This document shows, one piece after another, positions 42,482 to 51,600 of a DNA stretch of 64,000 nt; position 1 is the stretch's first letter, and the number at the start of each line of letters is the position of its first letter. The translations under genes and the position numbers were made by a program. Source of the stretch: Desulfobacterales bacterium HSG16 (GTDB lineage Bacteria > Desulfobacterota > Desulfobacteria > Desulfobacterales > HSG16); contig JAUCGE010000001.1 of assembly GCA_030377965.1 (NCBI GenBank), positions 55,124 through 119,123 on the forward strand, written 5' to 3'. The notes beneath the pieces are model-generated. The model did not search any database. It had not been told where the DNA came from and was given only the letters and a program-made list of their open reading frames with translations.

Positions 42482-44554
42482 ATGAAAGAGGTTGTCAGCA
42501 TCAGTCTCGGGGATAGCAATTATGATTATGCATTTGAAACTGAATTTCTGGGCCAGGATTTCATGGTCAGACGAATTGGCACAGATGGCAGCCTCGAAAA
42601 GGCTGCCAAATTATTGAAAGAATGGGATGGCAAAGCCGATGCCATAGGACTTGGCAGCATCAAATTCCCTCATATCATCGGGGCAGCACGCCAGTCCCGA
42701 AAACGAAGCCAGCATCTCGAACGCCTGGCAAAGGAAATGGAAACTCCTGTCACCACAGGCGAAAATTTGAGAAATGTTGCTTTCGAGTGGGCATTGAGAC
42801 ATCTTCAGTTCAAGTTCAGTAATTATTTCGACAACGCCCGTGTATTTTTCCTCTCAGGCATGACCAACTATGGTGTTGCCAAGGTCATGTCCGAATATAC
42901 GGATAACATGACTTTTGCCGATCCGATAATAGAAAACGGTATCGCAAAATTCTTGAATTCAAAAGAAGACCTGGAAAAATACGCCACCGGCGCACATGAA
43001 ATTCTCAAATGGGTTCCATCTAAAAAGCTGTCATCATCGCTTATGCCCGTCAGAAAATGGAACAGCTACATTATAAAAAAGGCCATGCAGAAGGCTCACA
43101 CCATCGTGGTTCCCTATGCCACTTTCATGGAAGATCTGGCCGACTGCACCATTGAGGAACTAGGCGGCAAAACGATTATAACGACAACTGCCTATGATGC
43201 GCGAGTGAAATTTTTGAAAGACCGGGGCGTGAACACTATTATCGATATCACCCCCAAACTTTTCGAGCAGGTGGTAGGCATAAGCGTGATAGAAGCTATC
43301 ATGATCGCAGCTCTGGAAGAAAAAACGGGCAAACTCTCCCCTGACGATCTTCTCGAACTCATCAGCACCCAGAGAATGGACCCACGGGTAATCTATCCTT
43401 CAGGAGAACAGAGCAGGATAAACAGGTTTGCTTTCGTTGTACATCCTTTGTCCCAGGAATATCTAAAACAGGACAAATCTATTGATCTGGTGTCAAAAAT
43501 TGCTCCTCCATCTTTTCTTGATACAGTGGAGAAGATCGTGGCCTATTCCCCACCCTGGATTTATTCCAAAATAACAGGCATAAAATCTCCCACAGGTGTG
43601 GAAACTGAGGGCTGGCTGATTACCGTGGGCGGAACCCCGAAGCAGATGCTCTCTCACCCGCCTGAATTTACATACAAGAGGCTGTTGCAAGCTGCAAAGA
43701 TGGCCAAAAGGCTGGGTGCACAGATCATGGGGCTTGGCGCTTTCACCAAAGTGGTGGGCGATGCCGGAGCCACTGTAGCCAAACTCGCACCTCTGCCGAT
43801 AACCACTGGTAATTCCTATAGCGCATCCGGCGCTCTGTGGGCTGCCGCAGACGCTGTTCGCCGCATGGGTCTTATTGATGTGGATGCTAGCCTAGGCAAA
43901 AAAATAGACGCAAAAACAATGGTTTTCGGTGCAACCGGAGCTATCGGTTCGGTCTGCTGCCGGCTTCTGGCCAAGGCTTTCAACGAAGTTTACATGTGTG
44001 GCCGGAATATGGCCAAACTTCTTGCGTTACAGGAATCGATCCTGAAAGAAACCCCTGATGTGAAACTTCACCTTCTCACCCGTTCGGATAATTATTTACC
44101 TAATATGGACGTGATTGTGACAGCGACTTCAGGAGCTGGAAAAACGATTCTCGACATAACCAAGGTAAAACCCGGCTGCATTATCACTGACGTGGCCCGC
44201 CCCCTTGATCTGTCCCCCGAAGACGTGGCAAAACGTCCCGATGTTCTAGTGATCGAATCCGGCGAAATCGAATTGCCCGGAGAACCTGAAATGAAAGATA
44301 TCGGGCTGCCCGGAAAGGTCGTCTATGCCTGTCTTGCCGAAACCATCGTCCTCGCTCTGGAAGGCCGCTTTGAGATCTTCACCATAGGTCGTGAGATCGA
44401 ATGGGAAAAGGTCAGGGAAATCTACAAGATGGGACTCAAGCACGGCATGAAACTGGCTGCTATTTCTGGTGTGAATGGCGTATATTCGGATGAGGATATC
44501 GCAAAAGTCCGGGAGCTTGCTCTTGAGGCCAGGGCAAAGGCTGGAACTAATTAG
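42482..44554 (+). CDS. Long-chain acyl-ACP/CoA reductase-like protein with large N-terminal extension (copy 2)
   Basis: 690 residues, a tandem paralogue of the gene before it, alignable from the first residue (MKEVVSISLGDSNYDYAFET) to the last. It keeps the NADPH loop GATGAIGSVCCRLLA (483-497) and the acylation motif VVYACLAET with Cys617. Differences are spread over both domains, for example in the N-terminal segment around KFPHIIGAARQSRKRSQHLE, so the copies are old and probably differ in substrate or partner. AGGAGGGAA precedes the ATG. The gene ends before a strong terminator and closes the lipid region. Confidence 0.72.
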   Translation: MKEVVSISLGDSNYDYAFETEFLGQDFMVRRIGTDGSLEKAAKLLKEWDGKADAIGLGSIKFPHIIGAARQSRKRSQHLERLAKEMETPVTTGENLRNVAFEWALRHLQFKFSNYFDNARVFFLSGMTNYGVAKVMSEYTDNMTFADPIIENGIAKFLNSKEDLEKYATGAHEILKWVPSKKLSSSLMPVRKWNSYIIKKAMQKAHTIVVPYATFMEDLADCTIEELGGKTIITTTAYDARVKFLKDRGVNTIIDITPKLFEQVVGISVIEAIMIAALEEKTGKLSPDDLLELISTQRMDPRVIYPSGEQSRINRFAFVVHPLSQEYLKQDKSIDLVSKIAPPSFLDTVEKIVAYSPPWIYSKITGIKSPTGVETEGWLITVGGTPKQMLSHPPEFTYKRLLQAAKMAKRLGAQIMGLGAFTKVVGDAGATVAKLAPLPITTGNSYSASGALWAAADAVRRMGLIDVDASLGKKIDAKTMVFGATGAIGSVCCRLLAKAFNEVYMCGRNMAKLLALQESILKETPDVKLHLLTRSDNYLPNMDVIVTATSGAGKTILDITKVKPGCIITDVARPLDLSPEDVAKRPDVLVIESGEIELPGEPEMKDIGLPGKVVYACLAETIVLALEGRFEIFTIGREIEWEKVREIYKMGLKHGMKLAAISGVNGVYSDEDIAKVRELALEARAKAGTN

Positions 44555-44580
44555 GTAATTTTTTTCGAATATTTATATAA

Positions 44581-44630
44581 AATAGGATTATGGGAAAGGA
44601 ATTTATTCTTTTCTTGTAATCCTATTTTTA
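44581..44630 (+). terminator. Rho-independent terminator after the second reductase gene
   Basis: Perfect 10-bp stem AATAGGATTA / TAATCCTATT with further imperfect pairing inside (GGAAAGGAAT with ATTCTTTTCT), followed by TTTTTATTT. Confidence 0.8.
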
Positions 44631-44730
44631 TTTGAAATCCTTGTAGGTTGGGTAGGGATTGGTTTTGTTGCCAGATTACATGATGCAAGGCAAAGTCCAG
44701 AATAAACTGAAAAAGACCTCAGAGATATCT

Positions 44731-45387
44731 TCAGAACTCTATCCCTGATAAATATACGTTAAACATAAGAGAAAAAGCGTGGTGAGGTTCTTTGAATCTG
44801 AGAATAGCTTCCTTTTCCAACAAAGTAAATTCCTTTCTTCCTTCACGATTTTTCCGCTCAAGCAATTTTCGTAAAAAACGCTCAAAACGCTGTAATTGCT
44901 TTAATCTAAGATATCGTAGTTGCCGACGATTCAATTTGTATTTTTGAATCGTTTTTGCACCTTTTACTGAATTTTGACGTTGTATGATATGTTCATCATC
45001 AAAGCTCAAATGAGCCGAAGGGTTTTCTGAAATGTCGCATGGATCCAGGCAATCCGAAACTGGTATTTTTATATTGTAAGACTTTTTTCCATTACATAAG
45101 GGACAACTCAGGTAAAGATTATTCCATTCGAATGCCCGTTCAGGTTTTTCTGCCACCTCAACATAATGATCCACTTGACCTTCAGTTTCACCAAGCTCTT
45201 GCTCGCAATAAAAGCATTTATGGAAGCTCATTGTTTCAAGGGTTTCACGAATCTCCTCATGCCCGTACTGTTTTGAATGGGGGCTTGCGTCGGGTTTCGA
45301 TTCTCGTTTTTTCAGAAAAGCGGCCAGCCATTTTTCTTTTTTTTGGGTCAGAATTGACGGTTCAGGCAATCTGGTCACAGAAATCAC
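44731..45387 (-). CDS. ptuB: Septu-type HNH endonuclease PtuB
   Basis: 218 residues. HNH endonuclease of the retron/Septu type: zinc CFYC (58-61) paired with CPLC (95-98), the catalytic region QVDHYVEVAEKPERAFEWNN with D73-H74 and N89-N90, and LSCPLCNGKKS. In Septu systems PtuB is the effector nuclease, activated by the PtuA ATPase on phage infection. It follows the ATPase gene with a four-base overlap. The C-terminal half is helical and basic (RYLRLKQLQRFERFLRKLLE), probably for DNA binding. No reverse transcriptase is nearby, so a retron is unlikely. Confidence 0.9.
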   Translation of the reverse strand: MISVTRLPEPSILTQKKEKWLAAFLKKRESKPDASPHSKQYGHEEIRETLETMSFHKCFYCEQELGETEGQVDHYVEVAEKPERAFEWNNLYLSCPLCNGKKSYNIKIPVSDCLDPCDISENPSAHLSFDDEHIIQRQNSVKGAKTIQKYKLNRRQLRYLRLKQLQRFERFLRKLLERKNREGRKEFTLLEKEAILRFKEPHHAFSLMFNVYLSGIEF

Positions 45388-46637
45388 GTTGCACTTTCCT
45401 TTCCGACAATTTCTTCCAACAGCCTGTCCGTATCGAAATAAGAAAAATATTCGGGATTGATCGCTTTCAGTTCTGTTTCGATTTGTTCACGATCTGCCTG
45501 GTTGCAGCTCAAAATCGCCTGCTCTCGCTTCTTGATCAATAGCGAAATTTCCTCATTGAAAGGAAGGGTTTCCTCAAATAGGGGGGACATAAGAATCTCA
45601 TCTACGGGTTTGTTGGTGTATTCGGATGTTTCGTCGACAACAATACAATGATCATTTCTGGATTTACACACAAAAAGCCGAGCATTGGGTACGGATGAAA
45701 TAATAAAAGGAGAATGAGTGGTGGCTATAATCTGTAGATTCGGAAAACTATCCAAAATAGTGGTAAAAAGTCGCTTCTGCCATTTAGGATGGAGATGATT
45801 TTCAGCTTCATCAATCAGCAGAAGGCCGGGTGTCCGACAGAGTTCTGAAATTGGAGCCTGACGCAGGAGATGAACCGAATACATCTTACCCAACAGACTG
45901 ACCATGTTTTGAATGAGGTAAAGGTTGCCGCCGCTGAGATTTTCCAGAAGCACGGGCTGGCTGTTCTGGATGATAACCGGTTCGTATGTCGCACGGGAAA
46001 CATGGCTCAGCCTGCCTCCATCTGACAAAGCTTTCTCAATGATTTTTTCTAATATTTCATAAAGACGTTCACCGGTTTCTTGCTCGTTTTGATTCCTGCT
46101 ATCTCTCAAATAGTCGAAATGGCAAATAATTTGTGTTATATCACTGGATTTTTTTTTGCCCTGCAACGCGTTTATCAGAAAATTTTTGTGCTGTAATTTA
46201 TTGAGACTGTCAATTTTATATGACCCACTTGCCAATCCTGATGCCCAGTAATCTGCAATCCAGTTTGGATAATGATCGCCTTCCTGAATCTGTTTCGGAA
46301 TATTGGATATCTGCTCATAATGACCCTCTGTGGGAAATAATTCAATCCATTTATCATGAAATTCAGCGAACAATAAAGGGACTGTTTCCCCATTTTTTTC
46401 CAGAACCAGTGTGATATCTGATTTGCCGTTTGATTGACTTCTTCGGATTTTTCTTTCCAATTCACAGAACTGATGCCCGAACATCCCCCGGATGGCATCA
46501 AGTATGATACTTTTTCCGGAGCCGTTTTCACCCGTAATCAGAACGATTCGCGGCTTTTGATCTGTATCGGCCAAAAATTCCATGTCAGCTTTGATGAAAG
46601 GGCCAATATTTCTTAAAGACAAGCTTTTGATTTTCAT
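45384..46637 (-). CDS. ptuA: Septu-type ATPase PtuA
   Basis: 417 residues. ABC/SMC-like ATPase of the OLD/AAA_21 type: Walker A ITGENGSGKSIILDAI (GENGSGKS 36-43), signature ENLSGGNLYLIQNMV, Walker B LLLIDEAENHLHPKWQKRL and H-loop ATTHSPFIISS. A long insertion (about 80-205) separates the Walker A half from the signature half. PtuA senses infection and licenses PtuB. The start is followed by KIKSLSLRNIGPFIK, the usual N-terminus of this family. The system lies between the lipid region and the surface-polymer operon. Confidence 0.9.
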   Translation of the reverse strand: MKIKSLSLRNIGPFIKADMEFLADTDQKPRIVLITGENGSGKSIILDAIRGMFGHQFCELERKIRRSQSNGKSDITLVLEKNGETVPLLFAEFHDKWIELFPTEGHYEQISNIPKQIQEGDHYPNWIADYWASGLASGSYKIDSLNKLQHKNFLINALQGKKKSSDITQIICHFDYLRDSRNQNEQETGERLYEILEKIIEKALSDGGRLSHVSRATYEPVIIQNSQPVLLENLSGGNLYLIQNMVSLLGKMYSVHLLRQAPISELCRTPGLLLIDEAENHLHPKWQKRLFTTILDSFPNLQIIATTHSPFIISSVPNARLFVCKSRNDHCIVVDETSEYTNKPVDEILMSPLFEETLPFNEEISLLIKKREQAILSCNQADREQIETELKAINPEYFSYFDTDRLLEEIVGKESAT

Positions 46638-46683
46638 AACCGTTATCCTTCAGTGAATTAATGTCAGTAAGACTAAGGCATCT

Positions 46684-46695
46684 TGTAAATTTACA
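46684..46695. promoter_or_regulatory. Perfect 12-bp palindrome upstream of the Septu operon
   Basis: TGTAAATTTACA, centred about 52 bases before the PtuA start. It could be an operator for an unidentified regulator. The 46696-46923 region is AT rich and holds no gene, but contains another TATCGATA at 46915-46922, like the sites before the patatin gene. Confidence 0.4.
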
Positions 46696-46923
46696 GCAGA
46701 TCAGGAGCGCCGATTTTTTCGTTCAAAGGGCATTGCATTCATCAATCCTCATGTGACAATGCTGTATCAATTATCAATCAAGTCCTCATTTAGGTATAAG
46801 AATATACTACTATTTTCGGCAGGTCAATATTTTTTATTTTTTTTGGAAAATAAATACCTGAATAAATTTTATCACATTTCATGATAGTTATCGACATGTT
46901 ACAAGTGATATTGGTATCGATAA

Positions 46924-47124
46924 TCAGCAAAATACAGTTGGTGAATATGGATTCACTTTTTTGAGCCAAAGAGCAGAACCTCGGTCTTTATTTTGATGTT
47001 TAAATACAATAATTCGTTGATATTGCAGATATTTAATTTCCATGCGGACGATGCACCATGTCAGCCCTGAACTGAATAAAACCACATCGTTATCGCGAGC
47101 AGTCAGTTTTAATTTTATTGACAT
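46924..47124 (-). CDS. Possible small protein of unknown function
   Basis: 66 residues from the ATG at 47124 (MSIKLKLTARDNDVVLFSSG), which has GGAGAAATC just upstream; a longer frame adds 13 residues without a ribosome binding site. It is basic, with a hydrophobic middle stretch, and no recognised domain. It lies alone in the AT-rich gap between the Septu system and the surface-polymer operon. Only the ribosome binding site supports it. Confidence 0.4.
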   Translation of the reverse strand: MSIKLKLTARDNDVVLFSSGLTWCIVRMEIKYLQYQRIIVFKHQNKDRGSALWLKKVNPYSPTVFC

Positions 47125-47310
47125 GATTTCTCCATTGGGATATTTATAACAATTTGTAGTCAAGTGTTTAATTTATAACCTGTTTTTACAGTGAGGCAAT
47201 GAATGCGTTTAATTCTGACTACTACGATGAACGGGCAATCCTGCTCAATTAAACGATAATCCTGTTTTTTATCGGACGGGAAAAAACATAAAGAAAAGGG
47301 TAGATAGACA

Positions 47311-48291
47311 TTGCGTAAATTTGTGAAAAACGCATTTTATCAACTGGTGACAAGGCTCATGATTGCGCGTACAGGAATCGCTTTTCAGAAAAACCGGCTT
47401 CAAATTATTGCTTACCACGGAGTCTGCCTGCCTGAAGATATTCGTTTTCCGTGGGTTTCTCCCGCATTTGCAACAACGTTCGCCTTTGATCTGCAAATGT
47501 CATTTATCAAACGGCACATGACTCCTTTATCTCTTAAAAATGCGGTTGCCATGATGAAAAAAGGCCGTAAACTTCCCGAAAGAGCTGTTGCCATAACCTT
47601 TGATGACGGATACGCCAACAATCTTGTATATGCGGAACCCATATTGAAAAAATATGAAATTCCCGCTACCATATTTCTTGCAACAGACTCGATTGACAAT
47701 GGTACATTATTTCATTTTGACAGGATCAACTGCCTGAAATACTGGAGCGAATCAGGGCTTGTCAGTGATGAGGCAGATAAGAAGAAACTTGCCGATCTAC
47801 CGGATTACAAAAATGTCTCGATTTACAATGTCGAAGCTGAACTTTCTCGTTTGTGGGGAAAATTCAGTCATATGCTTGATGATGACCAGAAACGGCTGTT
47901 GTCGCCCATGAGCTGGCAGATGGCCAAAAAAAGCGGGCATTTTATCGACTATGGCGCACATACCTGCGGCCATGCCATTTTATCAAGGATATCCGAAGCT
48001 GATCGGAAAAAAGAGATTGAAAATTCTGTGGGGAAAATTCGCGAAATATTAGAATATGATGACATATTGTTCAGTTATCCCAATGGCGAGAAGGAAGATT
48101 TTGGCAGATTCGATCAGGAGATTTTAAAGCGGGCCGGAGTATTGGCTGCCGTGACTGTTATAAGGGGGAGTAATCCTTTAAATTCGAATCTTTATGCTCT
48201 CAGGCGCAGGATGGTTTCTTTGGGACACACTATCGAAGTATTCGAGGCTGAACTAGGGCATATCCGCGATTTGATTGGACGAGACATTTGA
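47311..48291 (+). CDS. Polysaccharide deacetylase, NodB family (copy 1)
   Basis: 326 residues. NodB/CE4-type metal-dependent deacetylase removing N-acetyl groups from a surface polysaccharide. Motif 1 is VAITFDDGYANNL with the catalytic Asp pair, motif 2 is the metal-binding H-x3-H in GAHTCGHAILSRI, and IIAYHGVCLP near the start is typical. There is no signal peptide, so it may act on lipid-linked precursors at the cytoplasmic face or be anchored by its neighbours. The start is TTG at 47311, ten bases after AAAAGGG. It opens a long plus-strand operon. Confidence 0.85.
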   Translation: MRKFVKNAFYQLVTRLMIARTGIAFQKNRLQIIAYHGVCLPEDIRFPWVSPAFATTFAFDLQMSFIKRHMTPLSLKNAVAMMKKGRKLPERAVAITFDDGYANNLVYAEPILKKYEIPATIFLATDSIDNGTLFHFDRINCLKYWSESGLVSDEADKKKLADLPDYKNVSIYNVEAELSRLWGKFSHMLDDDQKRLLSPMSWQMAKKSGHFIDYGAHTCGHAILSRISEADRKKEIENSVGKIREILEYDDILFSYPNGEKEDFGRFDQEILKRAGVLAAVTVIRGSNPLNSNLYALRRRMVSLGHTIEVFEAELGHIRDLIGRDI

Positions 48292-48332
48292 ACAAAATCT
48301 CAAATAATAACAAAACTTCGGAGAAAAAACTA

Positions 48333-49412
48333 ATGCTTTACAAAAAAATTACAAAGTTGGTATCTCTTTTATTTCTTCTTTTCATCAAAATCAAAATCAA
48401 ATCAGGGAAAAAGATTGCAGCGAACATCCTGGAAACTTCCTATTATAAATATGAAGCAAAACGTCTGGGAGTTGCAGTCGAGATTATCATGGATGATGTC
48501 ATACGGCTTGAAAAGGGCGGATCAGTATTCAATATCTGGAGAAGCGGCACGGATTTAGATGGGCTTGGCACACTTCACCTTGCCGGAGACAAGGTCCATT
48601 GCTATTCAGTCTTGAAAAATAATGGTATACCTGTTCCCCAACATGCAATTCTTGCAAGGGGAGATTACAGAGGCGTTATGGCATTCATGAAAAAGATCGA
48701 CAAGCCTGTTGTTATCAAACCTGCCCGTGATACAGGAGACGGAGCTGGGATCTTTATAAAGCCCGTGGGTTTTTTGACAATCGTGTTTGCGTCATTTTTC
48801 GCGGGTGCATTTGGGAAAGAGATAATTGTCGAAGAATATGTAACCGGAGATAATTACCGGCTTCTTTATCTTGATGGCCGGTTTCTGTCAGCAACGGCTC
48901 GAATGCCCTGTACGATCATCGGAAATGGAGTGCATACCCTCAGGCAATTAATTGAAAAAGAAAATCGAAATCGGCTCAAAGTCGGAAATATTTTACCTTT
49001 TGACCCAAAAACCAGACCGATACTGTATGAGATCGCCATTGACTCGGAACTTGAGAAAACGATTGAAAAGCAAGGACATACTTTAAATTCCGTAGTGGCT
49101 GTCGGAGCAGAGGTGAAAACCCAGGATATCTGCCACTGGCTTTACGGAGGGCAATATGTGGATGTGACAGATCGGATATCGGAAAAATTAGTTGAAATCG
49201 GCAGAAAAGCTGCCAATAAACTGGGAATCAAACTTGCGGGAGTCGATCTTATAACCAAAGAAATTGATGATCCGAAACCCGGAACATATGTAATAAACGA
49301 AGTGAACACCACCCCAGGGCTTTTGGTACATTATGAAGTCAGTAATCAGGAGATGAGGCAACCGGTTGTGAAAGAAGTTTTGGCCGCATTGTTCGATATA
49401 GATAATGCTTAG
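48333..49412 (+). CDS. ATP-grasp ligase (copy 1), cyanophycin-synthetase-like
   Basis: 359 residues. An ATP-grasp fold enzyme that joins a carboxylate to an amine through an acyl-phosphate: HCYSVLKNNGIPVPQHAILA, ATP lysines in KPVVIKPARDTGDGAGIFIK, and Mg-binding IVEEYVTGDNYRLLYLDG with the end segment YVINEVNTTPGLLVHYE. ATP-grasp ligases of this branch link amino acids. The start at ATG 48333 follows GGAG; an overlapping TTG at 48288 would start inside the previous stop codon. Product unknown, but the cluster suggests amino-acid or peptide decoration of a polymer. Confidence 0.85.
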   Translation: MLYKKITKLVSLLFLLFIKIKIKSGKKIAANILETSYYKYEAKRLGVAVEIIMDDVIRLEKGGSVFNIWRSGTDLDGLGTLHLAGDKVHCYSVLKNNGIPVPQHAILARGDYRGVMAFMKKIDKPVVIKPARDTGDGAGIFIKPVGFLTIVFASFFAGAFGKEIIVEEYVTGDNYRLLYLDGRFLSATARMPCTIIGNGVHTLRQLIEKENRNRLKVGNILPFDPKTRPILYEIAIDSELEKTIEKQGHTLNSVVAVGAEVKTQDICHWLYGGQYVDVTDRISEKLVEIGRKAANKLGIKLAGVDLITKEIDDPKPGTYVINEVNTTPGLLVHYEVSNQEMRQPVVKEVLAALFDIDNA

Positions 49413-49468
49413 AATACTGACCGGTTCATAGAACTCAACAAAAATTTCCAGAGACAGTAAAGGATAAA

Positions 49469-50464
49469 ATGTCGATTAATATACCTTCAAAATGGAATGA
49501 CAGGATTACGGAAGCGGTTCAGTCGGCAGGATACGCTATGGCAATGGAGTCTATGGATTACCAGCCTCTTCTTATAGAAGAAAGGAGTAATGCAGCAGCG
49601 GTCTATATAAGAGGGCGGGGAGGCTTGCTTGAACGTTTTAAAATGAGGGCCACAGCGTATTTAAACGATTATACGATTGATTCATTGAAATGGATCACTG
49701 ATATACTGAAGCAAGAACATGTTCCGATAGCCAGATTCGGGGATACCATGTTTGGGGCGGATGATCCTTCGGGTCTTGAGGCTTTCGGAGCTGATGTTGT
49801 CAAGCGTTACTCATTCGTTACCGATCTGACTCTTGATGAAGATGCCTGGCTTGCTGGTATGAACAAAAATCTTCGACGGGATTATCGAAAATCCTTGCGT
49901 TCCGATGTTCGTGTTCATGAAATTTTAACAGCAGAAGATGTGAAAAACTATTTCGATCTTTCGAATGTTACGACACAGCGTGTAAGAAAAGAAAAATATT
50001 ATACTCAATATCCGCTGGAATTCTTTCAGGCTATTGCTGCCATGAAATCTTCAGATCAGGCTTTCATGCTTCTGGCAAAAACTGGGGAAGAAGGTAATGA
50101 AGACGTGCTGGCAGGCGGAATATTTGTTATGAACGGGAAAAAAGCGTTATACTATCATGGCTGCTCCACAAGAGATCGGAAACATATGCCTAAACAGGCC
50201 CCCACTCTTTTGCTGTTCAACGCTCTTGTTCATGCAAAAGCCAGAGGATGCACCCATTTCGACTGGGGCGGAGTTGATCCGAATGCATCAAAAGAGGATT
50301 CGGTATACAGGATTTACAGGTATAAAAAACGATGGGGCGGTGAACCTGTCGAGTTTTATACTGGTGAATACACTGTTTCAGAGCCTGTTGTGTGGCTTCA
50401 GGAAAAAATTCTGATACCGGCATATTCCAAATGGTCTGTGATGAAACAAGCCCGAAGGAATTAA
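49469..50464 (+). CDS. FemAB/FemX-like aminoacyl transferase
   Basis: 331 residues of the FemA/FemB/FemX family, which add amino acids from tRNA to a precursor. The paired GNAT-like domains and the signature FDWGGVDPN near residue 270 followed by RYKKRWGGEPVEFYTGEYTV are clear. In Gram-negatives similar proteins occur in PEP-CTERM/exopolysaccharide clusters. It lies between the first ATP-grasp gene and the CelD-like gene, which overlaps it at the level of the transcript only (6-base gap). Confidence 0.85.
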   Translation: MSINIPSKWNDRITEAVQSAGYAMAMESMDYQPLLIEERSNAAAVYIRGRGGLLERFKMRATAYLNDYTIDSLKWITDILKQEHVPIARFGDTMFGADDPSGLEAFGADVVKRYSFVTDLTLDEDAWLAGMNKNLRRDYRKSLRSDVRVHEILTAEDVKNYFDLSNVTTQRVRKEKYYTQYPLEFFQAIAAMKSSDQAFMLLAKTGEEGNEDVLAGGIFVMNGKKALYYHGCSTRDRKHMPKQAPTLLLFNALVHAKARGCTHFDWGGVDPNASKEDSVYRIYRYKKRWGGEPVEFYTGEYTVSEPVVWLQEKILIPAYSKWSVMKQARRN

Positions 50465-50469
50465 TCAAG

Positions 50470-51600
50470 ATGTCTCAAATAAAAGAAACGAAAATTTCCA
50501 TGAAAAAATGGAAGGATCTGCGCGAAACCGTCTGTCCAGGTCATGAATTTATGGCCCACCAGTGGTTCAATGCCTGGGAAAAAAGTTTTTTACCTTCAGA
50601 CGGGTGGCGCGCTCCCTTGTATAATCTGAAGGCTTTTGATCGATATGGAAAACTTTCAGGTGTTCTGCCCCTGGCTGTTCAGGTGAAATTCGGTTTTAAA
50701 CTCCTTGCTCTGGGCGGTTATTATTTCCCCTTTCGTTCCATACCAATAGCAGAGGACGAGTACGAAAGCGCATGTTTAATGTTTGCTGATATGCTGGATC
50801 GATTTCCCAAAAGTTCTGGCCTTCGATTAGGGCCGGTTCAGGCAAATGACAAAGGTGTTTTATGTCTTGTCCGAATGCTTGCGGAAAAAGGCTGGCATCT
50901 GTTTCCGATCAAAATTCCTTATATGGAATTTATCCTTCACCTGCCGGATTCATATGATACGTATAAAAAAGAAATTCTTGGGAAAAAATATTTAAAGCGT
51001 CTGCGTTATTACACAAACAAAATGAAAAAACATGGAACATTTGCGATAAAAGCCTTTACCAGTCGTGATAGTGAAAATTTTGATGAGATTCTTGCAATAC
51101 TTCAGAAAATAGAATCCGAATCATGGCTTGCTGCCCAGGGCGGAGTCATGAAGTTCATGGGCAGGAGAAATTTTGATTTCTGGCATCGCGTATTCAATGA
51201 TAAAAACGCTCCCCAGTCAGCAAAAGTCTGGATTCTTTATTTCAACCAACAGCCTGTCAGCTTCCTTTTTACCATTGATTCGGGAGCTTGCCGATATGCC
51301 CTTGCTCAGAGTTATTCTCTTTCAGTCTCTGCTTTCAGCACTGGCCCCATTCTCTACAGTCAAGCTATGGAAGATTCTATAGCTGACAAAATTTCGATAA
51401 TAAATCTTGGAATTGGAGATGAACATTTCAAACGACAATGGGGAGGTATTCCTGAAAGCAGTCAGGTGGACTGGCTTGCTTTCAGGCCGGATTTCGGGGG
51501 CAGACTTCTTTACAGCCTGATTCTGGCTAAAACAAAGATCGACAAGTTCCGTCAATATATCAAAAAAATAAAGGCTGCAAAAAAAGGAGGACGAAAATGA
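50470..51600 (+). CDS. GNAT-family acetyltransferase, CelD/BcsL-like
   Basis: 376 residues. The GNAT_6 (Acetyltransf_6, CelD/BcsL) fold: EFMAHQWFNAWEKSFLP near the start, LALGGYYFPFRSIPIAEDEY, and INLGIGDEHFKRQWGG near the end. These proteins are common in exopolysaccharide operons and probably acylate the polymer or precursor. The ATG at 50470 is used because homologues begin there and AAGGAA lies upstream; the frame is open for 26 more codons. It overlaps the glycosyltransferase start by four bases. Confidence 0.82.
   Translation: MSQIKETKISMKKWKDLRETVCPGHEFMAHQWFNAWEKSFLPSDGWRAPLYNLKAFDRYGKLSGVLPLAVQVKFGFKLLALGGYYFPFRSIPIAEDEYESACLMFADMLDRFPKSSGLRLGPVQANDKGVLCLVRMLAEKGWHLFPIKIPYMEFILHLPDSYDTYKKEILGKKYLKRLRYYTNKMKKHGTFAIKAFTSRDSENFDEILAILQKIESESWLAAQGGVMKFMGRRNFDFWHRVFNDKNAPQSAKVWILYFNQQPVSFLFTIDSGACRYALAQSYSLSVSAFSTGPILYSQAMEDSIADKISIINLGIGDEHFKRQWGGIPESSQVDWLAFRPDFGGRLLYSLILAKTKIDKFRQYIKKIKAAKKGGRK

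Noticed and set aside
44731..46923. Retron reading of the PtuA/PtuB pair
   Set aside because: No reverse transcriptase or msr/msd-like structure is present on either side, so a stand-alone Septu system is the simpler call.
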